A DNA stretch of 64,000 nt from Bedellia somnulentella (taxonomy: Eukaryota > Arthropoda > Insecta > Lepidoptera > Bedelliidae). Numbering within the stretch: position 1 is the stretch's first letter; each line of letters begins with the position of its first letter. A program made the position numbers and the translations under genes. Positions 55,576 through 64,000 of the stretch are shown in pieces. The stretch lies in assembly GCA_963576735.1 (NCBI GenBank), contig OY755178.1:5456001-5520000 (forward strand). Reading direction: 5' to 3'. A model generated the notes under the pieces. That model did no database searches. It was given only the letters and a program-made list of their open reading frames with translations, and was not told the DNA's origin.

Positions 55576-56850
55576 ATGCCAGTTATGCCGAAGGAAGACG
55601 GAAGAGAGGGTGTGAAGACACGCGCTCAGAAAGCCGCAGAGGGTGAACAGCTGTCGGAAATGAGTTCATCGGTCACGAACCCTCGGAGTGACATTCCAGA
55701 GGAGACGTCCGCGGTGACTAACGCGCCGTCTACATCAACGGCGCCGGCGGCCGCAACTAATACTGACTTGACGATGATAGTTGAAATGTTTCAAAGCATG
55801 CGTGAAGCACAACAAAGCATACAGGATGTTGTGAAAAACATACATTCGGAGGTACAGGATGTTAAAAAAAACATACATTCGGAGGTACAGGGTGTTGTGA
55901 AACAAGAAGTTCGTGAGTTGCGCGAGGAACAGCAAACTAAGTTCTCACAAGTTCTCACTGCGGTCAATGAAGTCAGTGGTCGGGTGGTTACTGTGGAAAA
56001 AGACGTAGAGCAGATGAAGGAGCAGGTAACCACTATTGAGAAAGATATCGATGACATGAAGACCGACTTCCGCGGAATGGAGAAAAGGGTTCTGCAGCTT
56101 GAATCACGACCGGTCAAGGTTGTCTCCGGTGAGAATGTAGTAGCTGTCCATGGTCCTCGTGTGAAGGTTCCTCCCTACGACGGAACAACATCCTGGTCGG
56201 CGTATAGACATCAGTTCCAGACTGTTGCGGCTGCCAATGGTTGGACTGATGAACAGTGTTTGACTGCACTGACGGTGGCGCTCCGAGGTCAAGCACTGTC
56301 AGTAATAGAGGCGCTGCCGACTCCGAGTGGTGGTTTCAAGGACCTGCTGGATGCGTTGGAGTCTCGCTATGGAGAGCGACACCTGGAGCACGTGTTCCGC
56401 GCTCAGCTGCGTGATAGGGTCCAGCGTTCTGGAGAGGGACTTCAGCAGTGGGCCCTTGAAATCGAGAAGCTCGTCCGCAAGGCCTATCCCAGTGTAGATC
56501 CGAAGACGGTGGAAATGAACCTGGTGCAAGCATTCGTCGACGGCATCAGAGATATCGAAGTGAGAACAGCGGTGAGACTTCAACACCACACGTCTCTCAA
56601 GGATGCCTTGGCGAACGCTCTAGAAGTTGAAGCTTGCCGCCAGGATACGCGCCAAACTCATCGACTTCGTGAGATTGCGGAAGCAAATGAGGACGTCAAG
56701 GTCATTAAAGCATCCGTCGGAAGGAGTACTGGACCGATTTGTTATGGCTGCGGGAAAAGGGGCCATTTGAGATTAAGTTGCCCGCTGAGGAAGGAAGAAA
56801 AGAGGCAGGCAGAGGCTTCTGCCGCAAACGTCCAGGGAAACGAGCATTAG
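55576..56850 (+). CDS. gag: Gag of the nested Ty3/gypsy element
   Basis: 424 codons from ATG 55576 (MPVMPKEDG); the open frame reaches back to the PBS without an ATG. An N-terminal Ser/Thr-rich part, a coiled coil (~residues 65-180) with a duplicated NIHSEVQDV/GV unit from an 33-nt DNA repeat near 55825-55890, a capsid-like domain with PPYDGTTSWSAYRHQF, and a zinc knuckle CYGCGKRGHLRLSC near the end. GC content is clearly higher than the outer gag. TAG at 56848-56850. Confidence 0.92.
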   Translation: MPVMPKEDGREGVKTRAQKAAEGEQLSEMSSSVTNPRSDIPEETSAVTNAPSTSTAPAAATNTDLTMIVEMFQSMREAQQSIQDVVKNIHSEVQDVKKNIHSEVQGVVKQEVRELREEQQTKFSQVLTAVNEVSGRVVTVEKDVEQMKEQVTTIEKDIDDMKTDFRGMEKRVLQLESRPVKVVSGENVVAVHGPRVKVPPYDGTTSWSAYRHQFQTVAAANGWTDEQCLTALTVALRGQALSVIEALPTPSGGFKDLLDALESRYGERHLEHVFRAQLRDRVQRSGEGLQQWALEIEKLVRKAYPSVDPKTVEMNLVQAFVDGIRDIEVRTAVRLQHHTSLKDALANALEVEACRQDTRQTHRLREIAEANEDVKVIKASVGRSTGPICYGCGKRGHLRLSCPLRKEEKRQAEASAANVQGNEH

Positions 56851-59800
56851 CCAGGACCGGGGGGCAGGTGCTGGCTAGAGAGGAGAAAGCCCCGACAATG
56901 ACCATCTCACAAGCCTGTAACGGGAACAGTTTGGTGATATTGGGCTGTGTCAATGATCAAGACTGTAAGATGACCCTTGATACTGGAGCGTCTAGAACGG
57001 TGATCAATCCGGCACTGGTGAAAGCAGCGAATATCAAGTATAGCAGAGATACTAAGTGTCGGCTACTCTCCGCCTCTGGCCAGCGAATACCTGTCCTTGG
57101 TGAACTCTCAGTCAGGATGATGGTTGGCGAGACGTCGTATACTCATCAAGTCATTGTGGCTGAGATAATGGATGAATGCATACTAGGACTGGACTTTATG
57201 AAGAAATATAACTGCCGGATTGACATAACGAGAGGAATTTTCAAGTGTGGCCAGGAAGAAATCTTTATACTGGGTGGTCCCGTCGGTGAAGTGACATGCT
57301 TGAAAACCATCAATATTCCTGCGCGTTCTCAGAAGTTGGTTCCGGTGATGTTACCTGTAGACAGCGAGAAGAAGAGGCATCGTTGTGTGTTGATTGAAGA
57401 GACAGGGAAGAACGGGCCAAGGAAATTTCTGACAGCAAGAACTTTGGTTACAAGCAACAAGACGGCAATAGTGAAGGTAGTCAACCTTGACCAAGAAGAT
57501 GTACAGCTTAAGCGGGGTGAAGTAGTTGGTCAGTGTGAAGAAGTAGTCTGGATGAGGAGCTGTCATTCTCCAAATGGGAAAGTCAAAGTGAAAGTCGATA
57601 ATTCAACTGTAACTGACTTGTTAAGTGAGATCCAGGATGACTTATCTTACTTGGAGAGGATCAAGGTTAAACAGTTGCTGGTGAAATATGCTGACATCTT
57701 CTCAAATGCAGAAGGGGACTTAGGCAGAACATCTTTAGTGCAACACAGAATTGATACAGGGGACGAAAGACCTATTAGACAGAGAGCAAGGAGAATCCCA
57801 ATCGCTAAGGAGAAAGAAGTTGAAGAATTGCTCGAAGACATGAAAAAGAAGAAGGTCATTAGTCCGTCCTCCAGTCCGTGGTGTTCTCCAGTGGTTCTTG
57901 TTAAGAAGAAAGATGGAAGCACACGGTTTTGTGTTGACTACAGGCAACTGAACAACGTGACAAAGAAGGACAGCTATCCTTTGCCAAGAATAGATGACAC
58001 TCTGGATACTTTGAGTGGCATGAAGTGGTTTTCAACCCTGGACTGCAAGTCAGGCTACTGGCAGGTGGAAATACATCCGACTGATAAAGAGAAGACTGCG
58101 TTTTCAACTGGAAAGGGTTTGTGGCAGTTTAACGTCATGCCTTTCGGTCTCTGCAACGCGCCAGCTACTTTTGAAAGGCTTATGGAGTGTGCGTTGGCGG
58201 GATTGGTTGGCGAGGCTTGCCTGGTGTACCTCGACGACGTGGTCATAATAGGCAAAAGCTTCCAAGACCATCTCAAGAACCTGGAACAAGTCTTTCAGAA
58301 AATTCGTGGAGCAAACCTGAAACTGAATCCGAAGAAGTGCCGGCTGTTTAGAACTTCAGTGAACTATTTAGGACACGTAATCAGCCGAGAAGGAATTCAG
58401 ACGGATCCGGAAAAGGTGGAAGCTGTGCAGAAATGGCCGACGCCAAAGGACAAAACAGACGTGCGAGCTTTTCTCGGCCTTTGCTCGTACTATCGACGTT
58501 TTGTAAAAGGGTTTTCTGAGATCGCCAAACCATTGCATCGGTTGACTGAAGATAAGAAAACCTTCTCTTGGGATGATGAATGCGAGTTATCTTTCAATGA
58601 GCTGAAGAAGAGGCTTTGCGAGACACCTATCCTTGGATATCCACAGCCAGAGGGACAGTACATCGTTGACAGCGATGCTAGTAATATGGCTATTGGTGGA
58701 GTGTTATCACAGATCCAAGGTGACAAGGAAGTTGTGATCGGATATTTCAGCAAGTCTCTATCTAAAGCGGAAAGAAACTACTGCGTCACGAGAAAGGAAC
58801 TTCTAGCTGTAGTGAAGACCTTACAGTATTTTTACAAGTATTTGATTGGGAGACCGTTCAAGCTTCGAACTGATCATGCTGCACTGAAATGGCTTCTCCA
58901 GTTCAAAAACCCGGAAGGACAGGTAGCTCGATGGATCGAACAGCTACAAGAGTATGACTTTTCTATCGAGCACCGTAGTGGTAAATCTCATGGCAATGCA
59001 GACGCGCTTTCACGTAGACCGTGTCCGGAAGACTGTAAACATTGTAGGAAGCAAGAGTCGAAGGAGGAGGTCGTGAAAGTGACTCGAATTTGTCCATTGG
59101 ATGGATGGGAAACAGAAGCTATGCAGAAGGCCCAAGAAGAAGATGAGAACCTCAGACCCATCATGAAATGGAAGAAGGAAAAACACGATCAACCGGCTTG
59201 GAGTGAAGTAGCGTCCACAGGAGTGAGTACGAAAGCTTACTGGGCGCAATGGAACAGCCTGGTTCTGATCAATGGTCTACTGTACCGGAGGTGGGAGAAA
59301 CCCAACGGTAAAGAAGAGCACCTACAATTGGTCGTGCCCAGAGCCAAGGTTAAAGATGTACTGCGGGAAACACATGACGGTGTTTCGGGCGGGCATCTTG
59401 GGGTAAATCGTACGTTGCAGAAGGTTCGTGCGAAGTTTTACTGGCTTCATTGTAGGGACGACGTACAGGACTGGTGCCGGAAATGTACAACGTGTGCCGC
59501 GGTGAAAGGTCCGCAGACCCGGAGTAGAGGGGGATTACGGTTGTACAATGTGGGAGCTCCCTGGGAGAGGATTGCCGTTGATGTGGCTGGACCGTTTCCA
59601 CAATCAGAGTCCGGAAATAAATATTTCATGGTGGTGATGGATTACTTCACTAAGTGGCCTGAAGTGTTTGCCATACCCAATCAAGAAGCAATAACTGTGG
59701 CTACAAAACTGGTTGAGGAAGTGATCTGTCGATTTGGCGTGCCCCTGGAGATACACTCTGACCAGGGAAGAAATTTTGAGTCACAAGTATTTCAAGAGGT

Positions 59801-60425
59801 GTGCAAACTGCTTGGAATGCATAAAACCAGGACGACGCCATATCATCCTCAGTCAGATGGAATGGTGGAGAGGTTCAACCAAACACTGGAGAGACAGTTG
59901 GCGAAGATGGTTGAAAAACATCAGAAGGACTGGGACAAACACATTCCATTATTTTTACTGTCTTACCGGTCAGCTGTTCACGAAAGCACGAAGGAAACAC
60001 CTGCTTTCGTCAATTTCGGAAGAGAGCTACGATTGCCTGTAGATTTGTTGACAGGAGGGTCACCAGATGAGCCGCAGAGTGTAACTGAATATGTAAGCGA
60101 TTTGAGGGAAAGAATGCAAGATGTACATTCCCTAGTGCGTGAAAATGGTTTACATGCTAGTGAAAAGATGAAAACCAGATATGACCGTAAAGCTAACACG
60201 CCGCGTTTCGAAGAGGGTATGCTCGTCTGGTTACACAATCCAACTCGCCAGAAAGGGAAGTCCCCTAAGTTACAAAATAGGTGGGAAGGACCGTACAAGG
60301 TGGTCACTAGAATAAACGATGTAACGTACAGAATTCAACGCCAACCTAGAGGGGCTTGGAAAATAGTTCACATCGATCGACTTGCGAAGTACCATGGAAG
60401 CAATAATACTCGGGACGAGTATTAA
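56739..60425 (+). CDS. pol: Pol polyprotein of the nested element
   Basis: Open -1 frame overlapping gag by ~110 nt; translation enters at the heptamer near 56841. Residues counted from 56739: protease DTGA 81-84; RT with FSTLDCKSGYWQVEIHP and VYLDDVVI at ~495; RNase H with DSDASNMAIGGVLSQ at ~643; integrase zinc finger HLGVNRTLQ..CRKCTTC (~885-925); D ~947, DQGRNF ~1006 and E in MVERFN ~1041; GPY/F module WEGPYKVV ~1180. No chromodomain seen. All catalytic residues present. Confidence 0.94.
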   Translation: MLWLREKGPFEIKLPAEEGRKEAGRGFCRKRPGKRALARTGGQVLAREEKAPTMTISQACNGNSLVILGCVNDQDCKMTLDTGASRTVINPALVKAANIKYSRDTKCRLLSASGQRIPVLGELSVRMMVGETSYTHQVIVAEIMDECILGLDFMKKYNCRIDITRGIFKCGQEEIFILGGPVGEVTCLKTINIPARSQKLVPVMLPVDSEKKRHRCVLIEETGKNGPRKFLTARTLVTSNKTAIVKVVNLDQEDVQLKRGEVVGQCEEVVWMRSCHSPNGKVKVKVDNSTVTDLLSEIQDDLSYLERIKVKQLLVKYADIFSNAEGDLGRTSLVQHRIDTGDERPIRQRARRIPIAKEKEVEELLEDMKKKKVISPSSSPWCSPVVLVKKKDGSTRFCVDYRQLNNVTKKDSYPLPRIDDTLDTLSGMKWFSTLDCKSGYWQVEIHPTDKEKTAFSTGKGLWQFNVMPFGLCNAPATFERLMECALAGLVGEACLVYLDDVVIIGKSFQDHLKNLEQVFQKIRGANLKLNPKKCRLFRTSVNYLGHVISREGIQTDPEKVEAVQKWPTPKDKTDVRAFLGLCSYYRRFVKGFSEIAKPLHRLTEDKKTFSWDDECELSFNELKKRLCETPILGYPQPEGQYIVDSDASNMAIGGVLSQIQGDKEVVIGYFSKSLSKAERNYCVTRKELLAVVKTLQYFYKYLIGRPFKLRTDHAALKWLLQFKNPEGQVARWIEQLQEYDFSIEHRSGKSHGNADALSRRPCPEDCKHCRKQESKEEVVKVTRICPLDGWETEAMQKAQEEDENLRPIMKWKKEKHDQPAWSEVASTGVSTKAYWAQWNSLVLINGLLYRRWEKPNGKEEHLQLVVPRAKVKDVLRETHDGVSGGHLGVNRTLQKVRAKFYWLHCRDDVQDWCRKCTTCAAVKGPQTRSRGGLRLYNVGAPWERIAVDVAGPFPQSESGNKYFMVVMDYFTKWPEVFAIPNQEAITVATKLVEEVICRFGVPLEIHSDQGRNFESQVFQEVCKLLGMHKTRTTPYHPQSDGMVERFNQTLERQLAKMVEKHQKDWDKHIPLFLLSYRSAVHESTKETPAFVNFGRELRLPVDLLTGGSPDEPQSVTEYVSDLRERMQDVHSLVRENGLHASEKMKTRYDRKANTPRFEEGMLVWLHNPTRQKGKSPKLQNRWEGPYKVVTRINDVTYRIQRQPRGAWKIVHIDRLAKYHGSNNTRDEY
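56835..56893 (+). promoter_or_regulatory. -1 frameshift signal of the nested element, possible pseudoknot
   Basis: Heptamer G GGA AAC (56835-56841) in gag register, the sequence used at simian retrovirus-1 gag-pro. After 6 nt, TAGCCAG (56848-56854, including the gag stop) pairs with CTGGCTA (56871-56877). The loop word GGGGC (56861-56865) can pair with GCCCC (56889-56893), forming an H-type pseudoknot. Confidence 0.85.
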
Positions 60426-60428
60426 TGT

Positions 60429-60441
60429 AAGGAGGGGGTAA
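60429..60441 (+). promoter_or_regulatory. Polypurine tract of the nested element
   Basis: AAGGAGGGGGTAA immediately before the 3' LTR; the plus-strand primer site. Confidence 0.85.
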
Positions 60442-60927
60442 TGTTACGACATCTGTTCGCAAGTAGGAGATAGGATTTGCCACTACTAGATAACAGATGG
60501 CGTTACTAGTATTCTAATAAGTAAAGGAATTACTAGATGTTTCTCGAATATCGACTTTTCGAGAATGTGGTACTAGAACTTTCTGTAATATTCGCGTATT
60601 TGAGATTTGGCATATATAAAGAGCGACGCGTGCTACGGATTGATTCGAGTGCGAAGAACTAAAGCGAGAACAAGCGAAATACTAGAGCGAAGAAATTAAA
60701 TACGACAGTGCAGTGATATACGGATTACGGAAATAAGCTTAACGGTGTGGACAGTGTTACTATAACGGAGTAAATTAGTGTTGTTAATTAGTGCGAGTAT
60801 CGATAGTTAATTATCGATAGTGTTTGTTGTGTTGTGTAAAGTGCGTTATTGGTCAATAAATATAATTACACCTTATTGCACGAAAGTGTGACTGGTATTT
60901 ATCAAATTAAGAACCCGGTACGTAACA
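60442..60927 (+). repeat. 3' LTR of the nested element
   Basis: 486 bp, one substitution relative to the 5' copy (G at 60778). Confidence 0.95.
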
Positions 60928-62374
60928 ATAATTACTCTACTTGTTTAACCTCAATTAAAACGTTAGAAAAGGTTTTAGATGGTATAACACTTAAAGAAGA
61001 AACTTTAAAAGATTTAGTAGGTACTAGAAACAGCAATAATAGACAAAAACGAGGATGGTTTAATGGTTTCGGGCATATGTTTAAAACTATTTTTGGTACA
61101 TTGGACACAGATGATGCGGAATTATATGAAAATAACTTTGAAAAAATAGAAAAAGACAAAAATGAATTTGTTAACATATTAAAACAGCAAACTCAAGTTG
61201 TACAGTCTTCATTATTAAACTTTAATTCTTCTATTTCGAATTATGAGAATAATTTATTAATTTTTAATGAAAATCTCAGGAGAATAGAAAACTTCTCAGC
61301 AGCAAGTTCCAATAATATTAATACATTGCAAAAACAACAAACGATGGAAGAACATCTTGAACTTTTAAATTTATTCATTAACGAATTAGATAAAGAATAT
61401 AGTACTCTTATTAATGCTATATTATTCACAAAGTCTGAAGTGTTACATCCTAACATTATTTCTCTTTCTAAAGTTCTTATAGAATTACAAAAGGTAGTAT
61501 CGCATTTACCGCCAAACACGAAATTCCCGTTTGAATTAAATCAAAACAATATTTATCAATTAGAGTCATGTATTGAAATTAATGCTTTTATTTCAAATGA
61601 AAAATTATATTTTATTGTTTCAATTCCATTAGTGCATATAGAGAAATTTGATGGTTATAAACTTATAAGTTTCCCATCACGCAAAGATGAAGATAATTAT
61701 TACTTTATATTACCTAAACCTGATAGTCAATATTTAGCAATTTCAGAAAGTAGATTATATTACGTTAATTTAAGAGATTTATCGTTTTGTAAGAACCTTT
61801 TTCATACTAAAATATGTAAGAATTTAAACCCCATTTATTCTATACACAAATAATGAGTAAATTAAACAAAGATAATGAGTATTTGTTTATAACACCTAAG
61901 GTAACAACATTGACAATTAAATGTGAATCATTGTCAGCTCAGGATTTAATTTTAAATAACAAAGGTATTTTAACCTCAAATAAAAATTGTAAAATATTTT
62001 CTACATATTCAATTATCACCACCTTTGCAAGTAACAATAATAATACAATTGATGTTAATATTGTAACAAATTTTGATATTGATGAATGTGTCAAATTACA
62101 TAAATTTAATATATCAAAATTGGATATATTACCTTTAAATTCATATAAATTAGACTATGAATCAATAAGTTTAACTAGTCATAAATTAAAGGATATTGAA
62201 AAATTAACTGCAAATTATGAAAATGAAAACTCATTTATGTATAGATTTACTGGAAACAATATTTATAGTCACATTTTCACTATAATTTCAGTTTTATGTC
62301 TTTATGCTTTGTATAAATTTTTCAGACATTTATACCTATTGTATAAATATGGTAGCGATTATCTTAATAAATAG

Positions 62375-62563
62375 AACGAACAGGGTTGTTGTTCGAAAAT
62401 AACAAATTGTATCACCTTAAATTTATGTGACAAAAGAAAAAATGTTAATAATAGAATTCGCCCCTCAGCACCAATATACGAAGAGATTGAATTGAATAAT
62501 GTAAATAACGAATCTGATTTACCATTAAGAAGAAGTATTCGAATTTCTAAATTAAAAACTTAG
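62375..62563 (+). pseudogene. Env cytoplasmic-tail reading after the in-frame TAG
   Basis: Same register as 61853-62374; 62 sense codons then TAG at 62561. Starts with a Cys pair soon after the membrane segment, then RPSAPIYEEIEL and a basic end RRSIRISKLK. PSAP matches the P(T/S)AP late-domain motif; whether it functions is unknown. Confidence 0.6.
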
Positions 62564-62829
62564 TTTTAAAATTTTCTTAATTAAAAACTTAATTTTAAAA
62601 TTGATTTACTTATTATGTTTTATTTAATTTAAGTTTTGTTTATGGTTTTTTATCCTTAAATAAGGAATATGTTACGAATAAATGTTAAATGAAATGTTTC
62701 ATGTAATGCTGTAGGTTGAGTCTTATTTTTTTTGTAATGTTCTTAATTATGTTTTATATTGATGTTGTACTTTATTTTTGTAAAATAATTTTCTCTGTCA
62801 ATAAAATTATTTTTCTCTTAGGGGGGAGG
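62564..62829 (+). promoter_or_regulatory. 3' non-coding region and polypurine tract of the outer element
   Basis: AT-rich, with a duplicated ATTAAAAACTTA near 62550-62590, AATAAAATT at ~62801 and the tract AGGGGGGAGG at 62820-62829 just before the LTR. Confidence 0.8.
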
Positions 62830-63169
62830 TGTAATGTACCTTCCTACGTCAATGTACTAATTAATTAATAATGAACTGACGCATTTGGAAAGTTCCATCA
62901 TTTTTGTAATACAATTAATTGTCAATCAGTTAATGAGATTTTATGCCATTAGTCTTGTATAAATTGCCATACATTTTGATACACAATATAGTACAGCGTA
63001 CACAGTTCACAGTTCTCAGTTCGTAGTTATCAGTTACCTATTCTCAATCAATCTACAGTTACTTCCTAGAGTATAATATTGTGTTAATATTTAAATTTTA
63101 AATAATCTTAATAATATATCTTGTTGTGTGTATCTCCGTAGTTTCTGTTCCGATCCACTGCCCATTACA
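62830..63169 (+). repeat. 3' LTR of the outer element
   Basis: 340 bp, no difference from the 5' LTR found by eye. Confidence 0.95.
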
Positions 63170-63173
63170 GTAG

Positions 63174-63685
63174 TTTTACAGATTAAAGTATACATAAGGA
63201 AGTCCCTATATCCCAGACAGGGAGAGAGAAAGCGACTTTGTTTTATACTACGAGTATGTAGTGATTTAGATTCTCGATCGTCTTTTTACAAAGTGTTAGA
63301 AGTTTTGGTTGTGCCATCTCGGTGCATGCATGTCTCTGTCGAATTGTTAATTCCGTTAGTTTGAAATCTGATAATCTTACATAACCTAACCTAACGTTAG
63401 TTTACTATCTCGCTATCTATCTAAAATTATAATTTACTAGTATTTACAGTTTTACGGTGACATGTATATTATGATAATTTCTCTGCGGAGTGCGACGCAT
63501 GCACACCAGGCTAAGCACCGCTCACTGTCCCCCAATTCCATCCTTTATAAAGCGACGTCGTTGCGAGCGGATGAAATTTCTTGATTTTTGAGCGCGATTG
63601 TGTTACTGTTGTTGAGGCACTATCGATTGATTTATTATTCGTATGGTTTTCTCTATGTAGCAATTTTCATTTTGGGTTTGTCTGT
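63174..63685. other. Right flank, no gene recognised
   Basis: 63480-63610 is less AT-rich with TTTATAAAGCG near 63544, which could be a TATA box, but no downstream gene is visible in the window. Confidence 0.35.
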
Positions 63686-63890
63686 TTGGCACCGACTTCA
63701 AAAAGAAGAAGTTGAATAGAGTTGTACATAATAAAATAAATAAAAATTATTTTATACTTTTCAGTTGGATTTTTGAAGGCGGTTCTTTTTTATATAAAAA
63801 ATAATAATATAGTTTTAAGTAACAATATTTGTTTTTTTTCTGCTTAGTTTTTAATTTGAAGTTTTTGTTTTTCTTTTTTATTTTATACTT
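63686..63890 (+). repeat. Right arm of the inverted pair around the provirus
   Basis: Begins TTTGGCACCGACTTCAAAAA and mirrors 48780-49012, through GGATTTTTGAAGGCGG to TTTTTAATTTGAAGTTTTTG. Removing the provirus would leave the arms roughly 0.65 kb apart. Confidence 0.75.
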
Positions 63891-64000
63891 TTTAGTGATA
63901 AGTTCTTAAATCACTCTGAGTTTTTTTAGTGAATTAGTGATTGTTTTTTAGAGATAAGTTTTACTGTCCGTTTATTTTATAGTTTTTTTAACAGGTAGTT

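Larger units (their letters stand above)
55065..60927 (+). mobile_element. Nested Ty3/gypsy LTR retrotransposon, env-less
   Basis: 5863 bp with 486-bp LTRs (55065-55550, 60442-60927) differing at a single base (A 55401 against G 60778). ATAA duplicated at 55061-55064 and 60928-60931. LTR, PBS, gag, pol, PPT, LTR; no env. Inserted in sense into env of the outer element, so younger than it. Gag and pol frames are open throughout. Confidence 0.94.
54808..62374 (+). pseudogene. env: Broken env of the outer element
   Basis: Envelope-type gene 33 nt after pol. The 5' part 54808-55064 starts with a signal-peptide-like MLRLILSIIFISSLVKA. The nested element (55065-60927, plus a 4-nt TSD) interrupts it. 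From 60932 the same register continues to TAA at 61851-61853, with a furin-type RQKR followed by GWFNGFGHMFKTIFG, a fusion-peptide-like start as in errantiviral Env and baculovirus F proteins. A second frame 61853-62374 overlaps the stop (TAATG), holds a membrane segment near its end (IFTIISVLCLYALYKF) and stops at TAG 62372; the same frame stays open to 62563. Three separate breaks, hence not functional as it stands. Confidence 0.85.
49151..63169 (+). mobile_element. Errantivirus-like LTR element with a nested LTR element
   Basis: Two 340-bp LTRs (49151-49490, 62830-63169) show no difference on reading. GTAG duplicates at 49147-49150 and 63170-63173. Order: LTR, tRNA-Ser PBS, gag, pol by -1 frameshift, env, PPT, LTR; without the insertion it would be about 8.15 kb. 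The gag-pol-env order, the RQKR-type env cleavage site and the PBS place it with insect errantiviruses (gypsy/17.6-like). Gag and pol frames are open; env is broken. Plus strand, recent. Confidence 0.93.

Noticed and set aside
55735..60307. Minus-strand genes under the nested gag and pol
   Set aside because: Shadows of the plus-strand gag and pol, which have full domain sets.
61853..62374. Separate accessory gene after env
   Set aside because: Its C-terminal membrane segment, position and TAATG overlap fit the displaced 3' part of env better than a new gene.
63380..63400. Interstitial insect telomere repeat (CCTAA)n
   Set aside because: Only two units here, and a similar pair near 9650; too short to mean telomeric DNA.
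63540..63560. Host promoter TATA box
   Set aside because: No transcription unit can be seen downstream in the window; a lone TATAAA in AT-rich DNA is weak evidence.
1..64000. CRISPR arrays, bacterial operons or phage genes
   Set aside because: Spliced gene structure and eukaryotic retroelements throughout; short tandem repeats here are tails or microsatellites, without spacers.

Overview
This looks like an AT-rich, repeat-dense stretch of an insect nuclear genome, most likely a moth or butterfly. That inference rests on an intron-containing insect-type stargazin gene, TE families of the kind common in Lepidoptera (RTE-like LINE 3' ends with TATG tails, tRNA-derived SINEs, short Helitrons) and an errantivirus primed by tRNA-Ser. 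No rRNA, CRISPR or bacterial-type operon is seen.

Only one host protein gene can be supported. It lies on the minus strand between 25004 and 16259 and encodes a stargazin/TARP-like protein (claudin fold, four membrane segments, C-terminus RRTTPV). Four exons are clear. A GC-rich upstream exon at 24901-25004 joins in phase and gives a 454-codon frame. The introns are full of retroposon fragments.

The rest, up to about 48.6 kb, is a graveyard of small transposons. Family A (about 245 bp, TATG-tailed, two subfamilies) has close to thirty copies, many with target-site duplications (TSDs). Family B is a tRNA-headed SINE of about 390 bp. Families A and B end in the same 3' motif as the RTE-like LINE whose 3' fragments are scattered here, as expected if that LINE mobilises them. 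SINE families C and D, two opposed copies of a ~0.97 kb Helitron, two TWA-duplicating MITEs and several non-LTR fragments complete the set. Many are nested, so relative ages can be read off.

From 49151 to 63169 lies a 14 kb composite. An errantivirus-like LTR element (340-bp LTRs with no difference found, TSD GTAG, tRNA-Ser PBS, gag, pol, env) carries a second, env-less Ty3/gypsy element (486-bp LTRs with one difference, TSD ATAA) inside its env. Both have open gag and pol frames, and both show a canonical -1 frameshift heptamer followed at 5-6 nt by a 7-bp stem. The outer env is also broken by a stop with frame change and by an in-frame TAG, independently of the insertion. Beyond the provirus lies an inverted partner of the AT-rich repeat found on its left side.
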